From positions 84,494,963-84,558,962 of the forward strand of contig NC_090982.1 of assembly GCF_040807025.1 (NCBI RefSeq): a stretch of DNA of 64,000 bases, read 5' to 3'. The stretch is from Struthio camelus (Eukaryota > Chordata > Aves > Struthioniformes > Struthionidae). Positions 48,450-61,000 of the stretch are shown in pieces. Position 1 is the stretch's first letter. Each line of letters begins with the position of its first letter. The notes beneath the pieces were generated by a model. It was not told where the DNA came from. It saw only the letters and a list, made by a program, of their open reading frames with translations, and did no database searches. A program made the position numbers and the translations under genes.

Positions 48450-49095
48450 GAAACTAGTTTTTTCCTCTATTAACCTAGTGTGCTTTTTCTATTGCTGTTC
48501 TCCCATTTATTGTCGTATCCTGCTGTTTTTTGTTTTTTTTTTTTTTTGGTTTTTTTTTTTTTTTAGATCTCCCCCCTCCCCTCCCCTCACCTCCTCGCTT
48601 TCCCCATCGTGAAGGTTTTCCAGTGAGTGGATTTTTTTTTTCCTTCCCCCCCCCCCCCCCCAACCCCCAGCATCGCAGATATGGGGGTTTCTGACCTTTT
48701 TCCGTCCCGTATCTCCCTTCAGCGTTAGTCCGTGCACACCTACTCTGTAGGTGCGCGCTGCGTGTTGCCGTCGTGCCTGCCTATAACTCCGCTTCGCAAC
48801 GGAAGAGCAACAACAACCACCAAAAAAAAAAGTGTGTAAACACAAACCCTCATTATTAAGCGAAAGGGACAGGTAGATATTTAATTTATATTGTTTCATC
48901 CCCGCTACGACATGACACATCTCATTTCTTTTTTTTTTTTTTTTTTGCGCTACCCATCTGCGGAGAAGCACGTCCTCCGCGTGGGGGGGTGGGGGGGGAG
49001 AGGAAACATTATTTTTAACTGCCCCCTTTGGTTCGTGAGATGCAAATGAACCCAGAAGTGGAAAAAAAACCCCTCTCATTTGTTAGCTGGATATT

Positions 49096-49117
49096 TAACA
49101 TATATATATATATATGA
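49096..49117. repeat. (TA)n microsatellite
   Basis: A short run of alternating TA (catatatatatatatatga). Confidence 0.85.
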
Positions 49118-50099
49118 GTGCCCTGCCCACCATCTGCTAGGCGAGAACTTGCGGTGGCCGCCCCCCGCTATAAATACCGTCCCTCGGGCCCCCCCCTGCA
49201 CCGCGCCGGGGGGGGGTCTCAAACCCTCGCCGACGCTCCAAGGCGAGCGGCAAGAGGCGAGGTCCGCCGTCTTCCCCAATACCCCCCTGCCGTCGGGCTC
49301 TCAACTCCCGGCTTGCAAAAAGTTCCCGCCAACCTTAAAATATTGCAAGCAGGGAAAAAAAAAAAAAATAATAATTGGGGGGGGGGGGAAGTCAAACCCG
49401 CTGCGGTCAACCAGCTGCTTCGCTGCAGCTGCCAAGCGCGTCCCGGTCGCTGCCACCAAGTCCTCGCTCCCCCCTCCCGGCCCGTCTGCCGAAGGGGGGT
49501 TTGCAAAACGCTCCGGCTGGGGGGGGGCCGCGGGAGGTTTGCAGACGAGGCCCCTTTCGCCGCGGTCCTTGGTGGGGGGGGGGGGGAAGCGGCCCTGAAG
49601 CGAGCCCATCGCCGCCCATCGTATTTTCTTATTTTTTTCCCCCTTTTCCCATCCCCGCTTCTTCTTCATATTTCCTTTTCCGTGTCTCTCAATGCCTGTC
49701 CAACCATCCTGTCCCGTCCCCGTGTCCCCAACCCGGTGCGAGCGCAGGCGGGTTTTCCCACGGGTGTCCCCCCCCCCCCCCCGCCTTTGTTCCCGCGCCC
49801 CCGAGGAGGGATGCTCTGCTGCTCGCTTGCATGACGCCAGAAACGTGCATGCCTGGCCGGGGGCTGATCGCTTCCTCATTGCGATTATTGGTTCCCCCCC
49901 CCCCCCTTTACCCCGCCACACGATTTTATTCATGCAAAAAAAAAAAAAAATGCACCCCCCCCCCCCAGCTCCCCACCGACCCAGGTAAATGCTCTATATA
50001 CACCCAAATCCGCAAGCAGCTGCCCCAACGTCGCCGGGGGGGGGGGGACACAGCGCAGCCAGCGTCATACACCACGTTGGTGCAGACGGGGGGGGGCGT

Positions 50100-52330
50100 T
50101 CGCCGCGAGAGTGAAGTACCTGCCTCGGACGGGCTGAGAGCCCGGTTGTGCCCGGTCCTTTCGCCAAACCCTCTGGCGTCCCCGGCCCCTCCCCGGCCCG
50201 CGGGAACGGCCGGCTCCAGCCGCACCGCGAGCAGGGTTTCGGTAAGCAAAGTCCCAAATCCTGCTGATTTGGGTTTCGGTAAGCAAAGCCCCAAATCCTG
50301 CTGATTTCTGCTCGGCTCGATCCTCCCTTGGAGAAACCGGACGGAAGGAGGCGAGAAAACGGGGAAGGGGGGCGGCGGGGGGGGGGGGGCGGACGTTGCT
50401 TTTGGGGTCCGGTGGGGCGCGGATGCCGGGTAGCGAGAGCATCCTCTCCGGCCGAGCGGCCCGCGGCGGAAATCGGCCTTTCTGTGCCGGTTTAAACCCA
50501 GCCTTGTGGCCGCCTCGTGTCGGGGCGGGTTTTGCACGGGCGGCGGCGAGGAGCTGGGCTGAGCCCCCGCGAACTCGTTCCGCGGGTGGCGCTCCCGGGG
50601 CTCCGCTGCTGCTCCCCGCGGCCCGGGCCTTATTCCCACCTGCCAAAAAGCCGCGGCGGCAGCTCCTTCCCCCCCTAACTAGATCACCTTAAACATCAGC
50701 AGTCCCCGACGCCGGAGCTGCTTTCGCTACGGGGAGACCCCTAAGTGCCGGCAGCGGTGCCGCCGGCTGCGGCCGGCTCGCTCGGGAATCTCGCGGGATT
50801 TGGGAATTTTGCCATAAGCCTGCGGCTCCCGGCGTCGGGTGATAGCCTAAGGCTCTGCTTTTTGAGCCAACGCAGGGCTAAAACTCATTGCAACCGAACG
50901 CTAAACCCCGGGAATCAACTATAACCTGGGGGTTTGGGGTTTTTTTTTTGTTGTTGTTTTGAAGGAAATGCAGTGATTTGGGAAGGCGAAGGATGAGGTT
51001 TTTTTCTTCTTTTCTGGCACGGCCGCGGGGCTCCAAGCAGCAACCTCAGCTGGGCAGCGAGAGCTAGGCCCCGGAGGCTAAAAAGTTTGGGTTTTTTTTT
51101 AATTTCCCCCCACCTCTTTCTGGGGACGGAGCGGCTCGGACAGCAGCCGGGGGCTGCGCGGGAGGGATCGCCGCTTCTCCAGCTGCGCCCCGGCGCTCGG
51201 CCGTTACTTCTTCCTTGGTCTTCTCTTGCTCCTACGCTGCTTTAGGAAGGAGCTCGCTCTTCTGGGGATGGCCAAATTCGCTTAACCCTTTCTGCTCCTC
51301 CTCCTCCGCTTAGTGTCGCAGTCTCCCGGGGCCTTTTCTCGCCCGCTTTTCGGGTGCGCGAGGCGCGTCCCAAAAACCTCAGTATTTGCGACGCCCCTTT
51401 GCTAAAGGAGACCTTGGAGGCCGAGGCCGGGACCTTTGGACCCCCCCCCCCCCCCGCCCCAAAAGCACTCGCCGGGCCACGAAGCCTTGGGTTTCCTGCT
51501 CTCCTCCGAAGAAACGGCACCCGACACACAAGGAGGGCACAAAGTCACTGCTCGGGGGCAGGCTGGGACCTCCCTGCCCTCGCCCCGGGGCGCTCCTCAC
51601 CCGTCTCCCTAGATAGCCGGGGGTGATGCCAGCAGCTCTGGGGACCGTGGAGCCCGGCGGCACGGCTCGCTCACTCACGGGGACGTGCCGGGTCCTCCTC
51701 GGCCTCTTTCTCGAGCGCAAGCTGAAGCATTCGCCGTCTGCTAAAGCAACAGCTCCTCTGCGCGGAGCAGCGAGCGCTCCGGGACGGGGTTCGCTGCCCA
51801 CGGCGCCTGGCTCCGGCGCAGACTTAATTCGACTCGCGGGAGCTGCGGGCCGGTGCTGCGGAGCCGCCCGTGCCGTGCCTCGGTTTCCCGGACGGCGAGG
51901 GAGGTTTGGCGCGTTGCGCCCGGCCTCCGCGGAGAGCTGGAGCATCAGCTCCTTTGGGGTGAGGACTGCGGCCGCTCTCCGGCTTCGGCAACGCTTTTGA
52001 GTGGGAGAAGCAACGTCTGCTGTGTGCGGCCCGGAAAGCGGTCGATGACCTTTTTTTTCGCTCTCTCTCCTTCAACCCCAGTATACGTTACTGTCTTTAA
52101 AATAAACACCAGTGCCCGGTCCCTTGGGCACCCGCCGCAGCTGGCTATTGGCAAGCATCCCTGGGCCCCCAAACAGACCGTTTCCCACTGGGCTTTTTTG
52201 CCGTGCGTGTCTGGGCTTTTCCCGCTTGCGTCTTGGCGGTGCCCGCCTCCCTTCCTCCGGCTGCAGAGGCAGCTCCCGTGCTCGCGTATCCAAACGGGTC
52301 CTTGTTCCTCCTAAAGCTACGGATGCGTTA
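50100..52330. promoter_or_regulatory. Second CpG-rich region in RNF165 intron 1
   Basis: This region is G+C-rich with frequent CpG over about 2 kb, interrupted by poly(C) and poly(T) runs. It could be an extension of the first CpG island or a separate promoter for an alternative first exon. No start exon could be identified, and the many open frames (for example 50065-50646 minus, 51379-51945 minus) overlap on both strands and look like GC-rich chance frames. Confidence 0.45.
50234..50307. repeat. 37-bp tandem duplication
   Basis: The unit beginning gggtttcggtaagcaaag and ending atcctgctgattt occurs twice back-to-back (50234-50270 and 50271-50307), with a single internal mismatch (t versus c) visible. 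Near-identity indicates a recent duplication. Each copy contains CGGTAAGC, a donor-like sequence. Confidence 0.9.
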
Positions 52331-53139
52331 GGAGGAACCGCTCTGGGGCAGTGGACGATTCACTGATGTTTCCCAAATAAATTGAGACCTGCCCAGTCTT
52401 GTTTCCACGTTGTGACTGCTAGGAAAGTTGACATCCATGTAAGGATGATACTTCTCCGCTTCTTCTGGTAGCGGAGAAGCTGCTTGCTCTTATGCCCCCC
52501 CCCCCCAAACAGCGTTGGGTTGGGCCCTACTTGGCACGGCCACGTTTCCGCTGCGGCGTTACCTGGGTTCGCCCAATACCTCGCTTTTCGACAGCGAGGA
52601 TGAGCTGGCGTGAGGAAGGAGTCTCGGATGTGCGGTGAAGCTGCCAGGATGCAGGATCAGGCACCAAGTCCTAAAGGTCTACTCTTGCTCGCACCTCCAT
52701 GACCCCCCCCCCCCAAATCCATCGGCTTGGAGACAGTTGCTTGGGGCTGGTCCTGGGCTTTATACTGTAGGTGGAGGTATTAACACCTGAGGGGTTTAAA
52801 AGAGGCAATCGGTAGCGAAATGGCCACAGTCTAAAAGCGTCTTTGTTTTTACAAGAGTTTGGTGCCGCAGTTGCCGTCCTTATGAGCCGATCAGACTCTC
52901 TTCAGCCCTTGCACGACGTTTGCTGGCAAACTTGCGCAGCGGCTTTCTAAATCTCCGCGTCTGGAGGTAATTGGGGTGCTAACGCTGGCAAAGAGGTGTC
53001 CCTCAAAACCCAGCAATTTCCCCGTCCGCCGGGTGGCGAATATCACGCCTCTTATTTGCCTGGCGGGAAAGGAGCTGTAACCCTCGTGCAGACTACTGCT
53101 CTTGTTGTTGTCGTCGCTATGTGCACGTTCCTCTTCCTT

Positions 53140-53480
53140 GTGGCCGGGCCTTTAATATTAATATCTTAATTTCATTTATAAATTCACTTATCAGCTTTCA
53201 TTAGTCATCCCGTTAATGATCCTAGGCAAGAAAATTTGTCATTTGACGTCAAAAGGCAGATTAAGGGACTCCTAGAGCCTTGGGAAGCGGCTTCGTTCCG
53301 AACAAGAATTATACTGGTTGGCATATGAGGCTAATACTATGTATAATTTGCATCAGCTGCTCAGGGAAATGAGTGATTATTTTATACATTTAGCCGAAAA
53401 TAAGAGCATTTCTTAATCATGAATGGTGTTACGTTGCCCGCACGCTCTGCAGCGTTATGAATCACTGGTCTATAAACATC
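53140..53480. promoter_or_regulatory. Candidate conserved noncoding element with palindromic CRE
   Basis: An AT-rich, non-repetitive island in GC-rich surroundings carries several ATTA/TAAT homeodomain cores (tcattagtcatcccgttaat). It also has TTTGACGTCAAA at 53242-53253, a perfect 12-bp palindrome containing a full CRE (TGACGTCA). The abrupt composition change and motif density resemble a developmental enhancer. Conservation could not be checked. Confidence 0.35.
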
Positions 53481-56122
53481 TCGTTGCCTGGCTCACGCCG
53501 GTAAGCCGCGAAGGGCCAGATCCTGCCCGCTCGCCGCCTCGGAGCGGTGTTTGATGGCACAAGTAGCTTTAATTGAAATAAAGAGGCTCCCTCCAAACTC
53601 AGCGCTAGGAGAGACCGCGAGCAGATGAAGCTCTGCGCAGCCAAAATCGAGCGTCCTCAGTCTCGGTGTGCTGGGAGGCGAGGGTGTTGGTGGCTTTCGG
53701 AGGTGGGCATCCAGGGCGCAGCGGGGGGAAAAACTCAACATTTGCTCAAAAGAAAGAAAAGAGCAGGGCTGGACTCAAACGGAGGAGATGTAGCATGCAC
53801 TGGCGCTGACCCTTTCAGGCCCATGGCTCGAGGCAGGCTGTGCTACGCGCTACGGCATGTTGGAAAAAGCCTTATCTTGTCCAGGTGCTGTTTGCGATAT
53901 CCCACAAATCTCCTGGGGCCGAGATAAGGAAAGAGGCTGCCTTCCGTGCAGCGACAGCGAGGAAGTATGTGAAGTTGCCAAAGGGGAGTGAGGGGAGGAA
54001 GAAAAGAAAAAGGCTCAGAGCACGCGGCTTTCACTGCTGGCGTAATTGCAGAGGGAGTGCCGTGGCGCGTTTTCGGTGGGATGGGAAAAGGTGCCAAAAC
54101 TTGTGAACTTTCTTACTGTTTAAGAGTGCCTGCTTCAGGTGTCCCGTGCCAGGACTTGGCGTGAACGGGCTTCGCGGTATTTGCTGGAGACCGTGGGTTC
54201 TTGTTAACATTTAATATCTCAGGCTAATGTGATCCAATAAATCCTGTGGGTTGCAGCCGGAGCGGCCAGGACTTTGTCCCTGATGCACCAAAAACTCTTC
54301 TCTGATAGCTTCCGTTCAGCCCTCGCTGACCTAAATGGGAACTCCCAAATTAATTGGAAATAATAGAGGATTGTGTTGCAAGCGCCACCCTGGGGAGTCT
54401 GGAGATGATAACGAATGTGGTTTGGGCTGCAAAGGCTGAGGGATGACCGACAGCCCTGGGAGTGCAATGTCCCATTTGCAGAGGGTGCCACTGCGCATGG
54501 ACGGCTGCTGCCTACGCAAGGTTGGGTGTCTGTAATGGCAGGAGCCGCAAAACCCATCATCCATCCTTGTTTGCCTTGCCGCTCGGCTCCGTCTCTGACT
54601 TCCTCATTTATTGCATTAACTCATGGCGGCTGAACGTCTGTCTTTGACGTGGCTTCTTGAACCCACGAGCTGAAAAACGGCAACTCATCGGCAGCGCGCG
54701 GGAACGGCGGGCGGGAATCAAGCCCCACAGTGAGGGATGTGGTGTCCAAAGCAGCAGCTGGGGCGATGCCCAGGTTAGTGGTGGCTGCTGGATTAGCAGC
54801 TCAGCTCATGGCACTTCTCTTGCCCTCAATTGCTTGAGACCGGAGCTCTGTGAAAACAGATACATCTGTTTTTGATGATGATGATTATTTTCCAGGTCAC
54901 TGGCTGAAAATTTACTTTCCTGGCTTTATGTTGTTTTGGGGTTTCTCAGCAAAATGGGGAGGAAAAAAAAAAAGCTTTTAAGTGGTTCACTTGAACTGAG
55001 ATGAAGCAGGCCACAACCCTAGAAGTGAAACACGATCTTAAGGTAAAGTCCAAAACAGCATCAGCTGGAGGAAAAGAATAAAAACGCTGCGTCATAATCT
55101 CTCAGTCAGGTTATTCATACCAAAACACTTCAGCTAGCCGTAATTTTTTTTTTTATTGGAGAGATAGAGCCAGTATTTCGTCCTCACTTGGGCAGCATGA
55201 CGCGATCAGGCAAAGGAAGAGGCTGCCCCAGGGCCCTGTCTTTGACTGTGCCCAGGAGCTGATGCCGGGGAAGAGGTTTGCAAGGCCAGAGGCAGCAGCA
55301 GATGCTTTTCCAGGTCTTTCTGCCGTTAACACGGGGGGGAGCAGCATCTGGCTGGTCATGCGGAATGACTACAAGGGTCCTTTGGCCCCTGTCTGTGCCC
55401 TTCATCCTCCGTCCACACGTCCTTCAGTAACGGTGGGCTCACTCATGTAAGCTGCTTTGGCGTGAAGGGACAAATAGCATGTTCTCAGTGGCCTTCTTCG
55501 ACTGGCGCAGGAAAAATCTCTGTGCCACACGCGATTAAAAACTCGCCCATGGAAACTCTGAGTGTTTTGCCAAAAGACGTAACGCAAGTGCTCTGGACAT
55601 GAGAGTGTTTCGTCTTATTATGAGTCATCAGCACAGAAAACTCTCTTCTGCCAGATCTGTATGGCCTGTTCGGCCATCCAGGTGCTTCTTCTCTAAAACT
55701 CTAAAAAAAGCAACCAGGCAAGGCTGGAAGGGTTACACCAGGGACCCGAGTGGAAAAAATTATCCATGGGCAGTTCTAAGTATGGAAGAATGGGATGTAG
55801 GCCAAAGGGATGGGAAACAAACCCAACTCCTCATCCCTTGGCCAGTGGCAAGGTCCACCCGTCAGGAGTCAGGGTGGAGGAGGGTGAGGTGGCGCGAGGG
55901 AAGCCAACACACGCTTGTTAGGTGCCAGATTTCACACTTTCTTCTCCTGTAACAAGCAGTTCTGAGCACCGTTAACCGTTAAATCAAGGGCCAGACCTCA
56001 ATAACATCCGGGAAGCTCACGGTGGTTTTTGGGATGTGCTATGCTGCACTCGTCCAGACCGCGCGGGCTCGATGTGAGCTGTGCTGAACCCCCTCCCCTG
56101 TCCTGGGAGCTCCTTATGCGTG

Positions 56123-56149
56123 GCTCTTAACCTGGGCTCTTAACCTGGG
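56123..56149. repeat. Short tandem duplication (ggctcttaacctgg x2)
   Basis: The unit 'gctcttaacctggg' occurs twice in direct succession, a minor slippage-type duplication. Confidence 0.8.
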
Positions 56150-56247
56150 CTGACCTCTACGCTGGGGGACGCGGGCGCAACCCCGTCATCCTCTGTCCAC
56201 AGAGAAGCAACATTTGCTGCTCTCCAGCAAATATGCTATGAGGCTGA

Positions 56248-56375
56248 TCCTAGATCTTAAGGCCAGAAGAGATCGTTACCATTGATTAGTGCAGGGAGTT
56301 GGACGAAATAGGCTGTAAGCCAAACCTGGTTATTCCCCCACCAAAGCCCATCATTTCGGCGTCCAGCCTGTTACA
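56248..56375 (-). mobile_element. Old CR1 LINE 3' end (turtle/archosaur type)
   Basis: On the + strand cttaaggccagaagagatcg, then aataggctgtaagccaaacc and caccaaagcccatcatttc, follow the reverse complement of the CR1 3' end common in turtles and crocodilians ('ttaaggccagaagggaccat...aggccatagaa...tcaagcccataac'). The element therefore points to the minus strand. It is a truncated, diverged copy. Confidence 0.7.
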
Positions 56376-56565
56376 TGCAAGACCCAGAAGTGGTGCTCCT
56401 GGCCAGCACTGCTGTTTGCGCTCTATTGATTTGACTTCTCCACCTTTACCCAGTTGCTTTCCCACCACACACTTTCTCTAGTTGTTTTATACATCTGCCA
56501 TGTTTTTCCCCTTGTGAGTGGTGGGTTTTTTTGAACTGCTCCTTCCTCGCATTCATTCTCCAGGT

Positions 56566-56642
56566 GCCAAAGCCACAGAATCGCACAATGGTTGAGGTTG
56601 CAAGGGATCTCTGGAGACCATCTAGTCTTCTTCAGGGCTGGG
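56566..56642 (-). mobile_element. Truncated CR1 LINE 3' end (avian type)
   Basis: Cacagaatcgcacaatggtt, then gaggttgcaagggatctctg and gagaccatctagtcttc, are close to the reverse complement of the avian CR1 3' terminus ('tcacagaatggttgaggttggaagggacctctggagatcatctagtcc'). Only about 75 bases remain, as usual for 5'-truncated CR1 copies. This is the strongest single hint that the source is a bird. Confidence 0.85.
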
Positions 56643-58066
56643 GCTTACTCTGGGGCTCAACTTGTTGGGAATGCTGGAGGTGCTCAGGCAGGCTGGTTGG
56701 GTGCGTGGGGGGGTTTTAGGCAGGAGAAAGGCGCTGCTCTCCATGGGATAGCACACCCAGAAGACGGAGGACCTCCTTAGGAGCTCTGCATTTGCTGCTG
56801 GGACCATGAGGCTGTGCTGGTGGCAGATGAAGAACAAGCACTGTCCTCTCCCCGCCGCCCCAGGAGGACGGCTGTGATTTATACTATAATAACAACCGGT
56901 GCTGGGAGCACAGTCAAGCGCTCTAATAACAGGAACATTAGCTTTAAAGCAGCACTTCTCGTGCAGAGAGCACTTTGCCAGGAGAAGGGAGTGTGGGCAG
57001 GCGACGCCGCAGCGAGGAGCGTTGTGTGGGGCTGTCTGCCCCGGCACCCCTCCCTTCACACCGCGGTGCCGACTGGGGATGGGGTGCAGGTCCATTGTCC
57101 AGCCTCGCTCCTTCCGGAAAATGCTTTGTTCAGACGGGGGGTTGTCTGAGAGACACTTTCCAAAAAAGTGGTCTGTCTGAGGGGAATGGGGGGGCAGCAA
57201 GGGCTCATCCCGTAGAAGCTCATGGAGGCCCCACATTTCGGACAGAAAAACAGGGGGATGAAAATGCTTTACAGAAACCCAGTCATTGAAAATATCCCTT
57301 GGGGAGAGCTGCCATCCAGGCCAGCTCGGGAGCTAGATGCTCACAGCAGCGCCGGGTGCCTCCTGTAAGGCAGGACTGAGTGAGCGGGTGCCAACAGGGA
57401 GGAGGGACGTGCCAGGGCTTCAACCACCCTATCTGGAGCTGCCTCCTCCGCAGAGGACCTTGGGGGAGCACTCTCCAAACCCAGCCCTTCAGAGGTAAGT
57501 TGGATGGAGCGGGTGGGTGTGCGGAGCTGGCATCCTGCCCCAGGAGCTGAAACACTTCTTTCCAGCCCCTAAATAGACCCAGCTCCTGGTTGCTTTTCTT
57601 TCTCCATGTTTCAATGTAAAGAACAAGTCCGTTCCTAGCGCTGCCGTGACGCATGTCCATTCGCGTCGCTCCAGGAAGCTGGAGCTTTTAGAAAGCCAAC
57701 AAATATAATGAGACTTTGTGATTTAAACAACAGCAACACAAAAAGCCCCCAACACAACAGTGACATGAAAATGCAAAGCGTTTGCCAAGGTCCGGACACC
57801 AAAAGGCTAAAGAAAAGGTGCTTTGTTCTTATTCAGGCCTCCCGCAGAGGGCCTGCTCCCTGCGCGCCCCGCAGTTTGAGGTTGTCTGTGGTGCAGCCTT
57901 TAAGCTGGTCTCTCCTCCCTCTTTTTTTACCCTTTCAGATTAGCAGAGGCTTGTGCTGTATGTTTGCTCCTACGGCAAGGGTTTTAGTGGAGCTCAGGTG
58001 TGGAAGTGCTGGGTGATGGTAGAGGAGAGGAGTGCACGGCACAGCTGTAAGCCCAAGTGGCTCTCA

Positions 58067-58084
58067 GCTAAGCTAAGCTAAGCA
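58067..58084. repeat. (GCTAA)n short tandem repeat
   Basis: Cagctaagctaagctaagca contains consecutive copies of the 5-base unit. Confidence 0.8.
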
Positions 58085-61000
58085 TGGACCAGGACGCTTA
58101 TCTCCATGGTGGACCACGGGTTCTTGAACGTTTACAATAAAATTAGCAAAACAGAAGGGACAGAAATCACTTATGTGGCCAAAATGGGTGGAATGCTCTC
58201 GGCTAAATCCAAATGAGAAGTACCAACACCCGCTGTCCAAGCAGCGTTCTCCTGCATGGCAGCCCTCGCTGGTGGGTCTCACTGAGGTCCCAGGAGTGTA
58301 CCTGGGCTGAGTGTCTGGTCATTGGCTCCTTCTGGAGACCAAATTTGCCTGACAGGTTGGGGATCTGAGCACCTATCTGCTAGGGCTTGGTCAGCCAGTT
58401 CAGGCTATGTCTAAGACAACCGGTTTAGAAATTAGCAGGATTGCTTAAGAAATACAAGACAAGGGTTTTAGGCCGCCTGAGTATCCTCTTGCCTGGGTAC
58501 TGAGGAGCGCTGGGAAGGGGAGAGATGTATGCAGAGAGGAGAGCTCAATTTTTGTCTGTCTCTTGAAGCCATGCCACTCTGGACCTGCAGCCCGGGAAAC
58601 ACATGTCTGAGAGCTGGGGCTCACGGCGGTAGCACGGCTGGTGGACTGCTCTCCACAGCTCTGAGAGTTGCCCTCTTGCAGCAAACTGCCTTGCATTGGT
58701 TCGTTCATGCATCAGGGTGATGGGAAATAAATTACTAGGTAGGAAAAAACCTGAAGAGGCAAAGGAACAGGGTGTATACGATTTGGCCCTGGCCAAATCT
58801 GCACATCAGGTGTAGGCTGAAACATCTGTTTTTGGTGAATGTCTCTCTGCACTTGAGTCCATAAGAGAGCAAGATTGTTTTATGATATTGTGCAGTTGCC
58901 CGCAGCCCTGAGGAGCGCTTGGTAATGAAAGATAAAGCTTTCCGTGTAATACACATGCCAACATCGGTAACGATAGTGATGCATCTTCTCCATTAGCTCC
59001 CTCCCACTGATTGATGGGCCTGTCTACATGAGATGAACTGTAATTCAGCTCTAGTCCCTTTCTGGCTTCTTGGCCTGCCCTCTTTATTAACTCTTGTAGG
59101 ATAAACTCCCTTGTGGTTTCAGACCACTTGGTAATTGCTTCAGTCTAAGTGACATCTCCTACGGGAGGATGAGAACAAAACCACCTCCTTGTGAAGGCCA
59201 GCTGGCTCCTGGGGCCGTGCCGGGAGCATCTTTTCTGGGTTGGTGGTGACACAAAGGTGAAAGATGCTGTCAGCTTCACACTTAGCACCTGCAGAGTTGG
59301 CAAAAACAAGAGGACTGCAAAAAAGAGCACATCTAGGGGCTTTTAGAAACTTCTTTTTGTGATGGGGGAGGGTAGAGGGGAGCTTTTTGCAGCTCGTTTT
59401 CAAGCTTTCTCTTCAGGCTTGCTGATGAAAGTGATGCTTATTTCTGTCTTTGGATGAAAGCTGAGATTCCCCCATGCTCTGGCAGATGAGGACCCAGCTG
59501 CAAGAGCCCTGTAGCCACCCTCTCTCTCATGCGCCGCCCCACAAAACACGCAAAGGCATATTGCTGGTGGGAACAGCTGCCCTAGGGTGTGATTTACTTC
59601 AAGCTTGGGTCGGGGGAAGAAGCAGTGGGTGATCCTCTTTGCCAGCCTTCCCCTAGAGAAATGGGCCACGGCACCGTGGGCCACACCTGGAAGGTGGCAG
59701 AAAGTCAAGGAAAACCAGCAATGAGGAGAGAAGGGCCACGCTGCGGGTTGGGGGTGCTGGTCAGTGTGAAGAGAGGTCCTAGCAATATCTACGACCTCCT
59801 GCTGAAGGCCACAGCCCTCCGTGACTGTTTACAGAGCTGCAGGGACCCGGCCACATCTGATCTGGGCAGGGAGGAGGGGTGGCCCTGGGTGGGTTTTTGC
59901 AAAATGAAGCGAAAAGGGAAACTTTTGGCAAACCAGCATAGCTGAACCTCAGTTCTGCCAGACGGCTCTGAAGTGATGGGCGCTTTGGTTGAACATGACA
60001 CATAGCCTCATAGGGAAAATTGGGGATTTAGGAGTGTGTCAACTCTGCCCCAGCTGTATCTGTAATATAAGGGCCCCTATGCGTTTAAAACTATATTCCG
60101 GTTAATGCTAGTAGGACATTACACTGCTGTGCTGCTAGCTGGAAACACAGGTAGCCAAAATCCATATACTCCATTGAGCAGAAGAGTAAATGAGCCAAAC
60201 CTGGGGTTCATTCATTCAGGAGGAAGTTTTCCATCTGTACAGCTTTTGTTGTTACGCTCAAAAATAAGAACACTTCTCATCGTAAAATGTCAAAAATCAA
60301 AATTCACCCATCCAGATTACTCCATATGTGCGAAGGGAAGGTATTCGGAGTTTGGGGGCTTGCAAACTTCTCTTTGGGGCTAGATGGGGTATGATTTTGT
60401 AGTATCTCTCTCTTAAAACTGCCAGGGAAATTTTAGGAGGGCCGCCTGTCTCTCCACTTGTACTCTAGAGATGCCAGGCTTAGGTGAACGTAAACTTAAG
60501 AGCTTGGATCCTCACTTTAATTCCTTTTTGTTTGTCACCAAGAGCTCTGTGGAGTCGATAGAGTTTGTGACTTGGGAGCAGATTTTATTTTTTCCCAGTT
60601 GCTGGGGTGAATCTGAAATACACCTTTATAATTACTACTTTTTCTCTCTTGTATTTGATGTCTGCCAGAACCACTGACTGATGAGCATTAGACAGGTTAG
60701 TACTATTCATGCTGCACTGTTTCATGCTGCTGACTCCTCTTCAATGTGATGCCCACCAGGACCCCCAGGTGCTTTTCTGCAAAGCTGCTTTCTTGTGCCG
60801 TTGCACGGGGCTATTCCAGCCCCGATGCTGGACTTTGTGTTTGCCTTTCCTGAACTTCCCTTGGGCCTGTTTCTCTAGCCTGGTGGGTCCCTCTAAACAG
60901 CAGCCGTGTCTCCAGTCTGCCAGCGCCTCAAAATGCAGAAAGTGGTGGGAGAAAGCAGCTTGCTGGGCTCTCGGTGAAGCCAGGTGGCTGGTAGTGGGGT

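Noticed and set aside
49375..50304. 309-codon open frame and overlapping minus-strand frames in RNF165 intron 1
   Set aside because: GC-rich sequence with poly(C)/poly(G) runs is poor in stop codons. Frames are open on both strands and the peptides are low-complexity Pro/Arg/Gly.
51379..51945. 188-codon minus-strand frame as an antisense gene in the second CpG-rich region
   Set aside because: Opposite-strand frames are equally open, the peptide is Arg/Pro/Ala-rich with no motif, and no start or splice context supports it.
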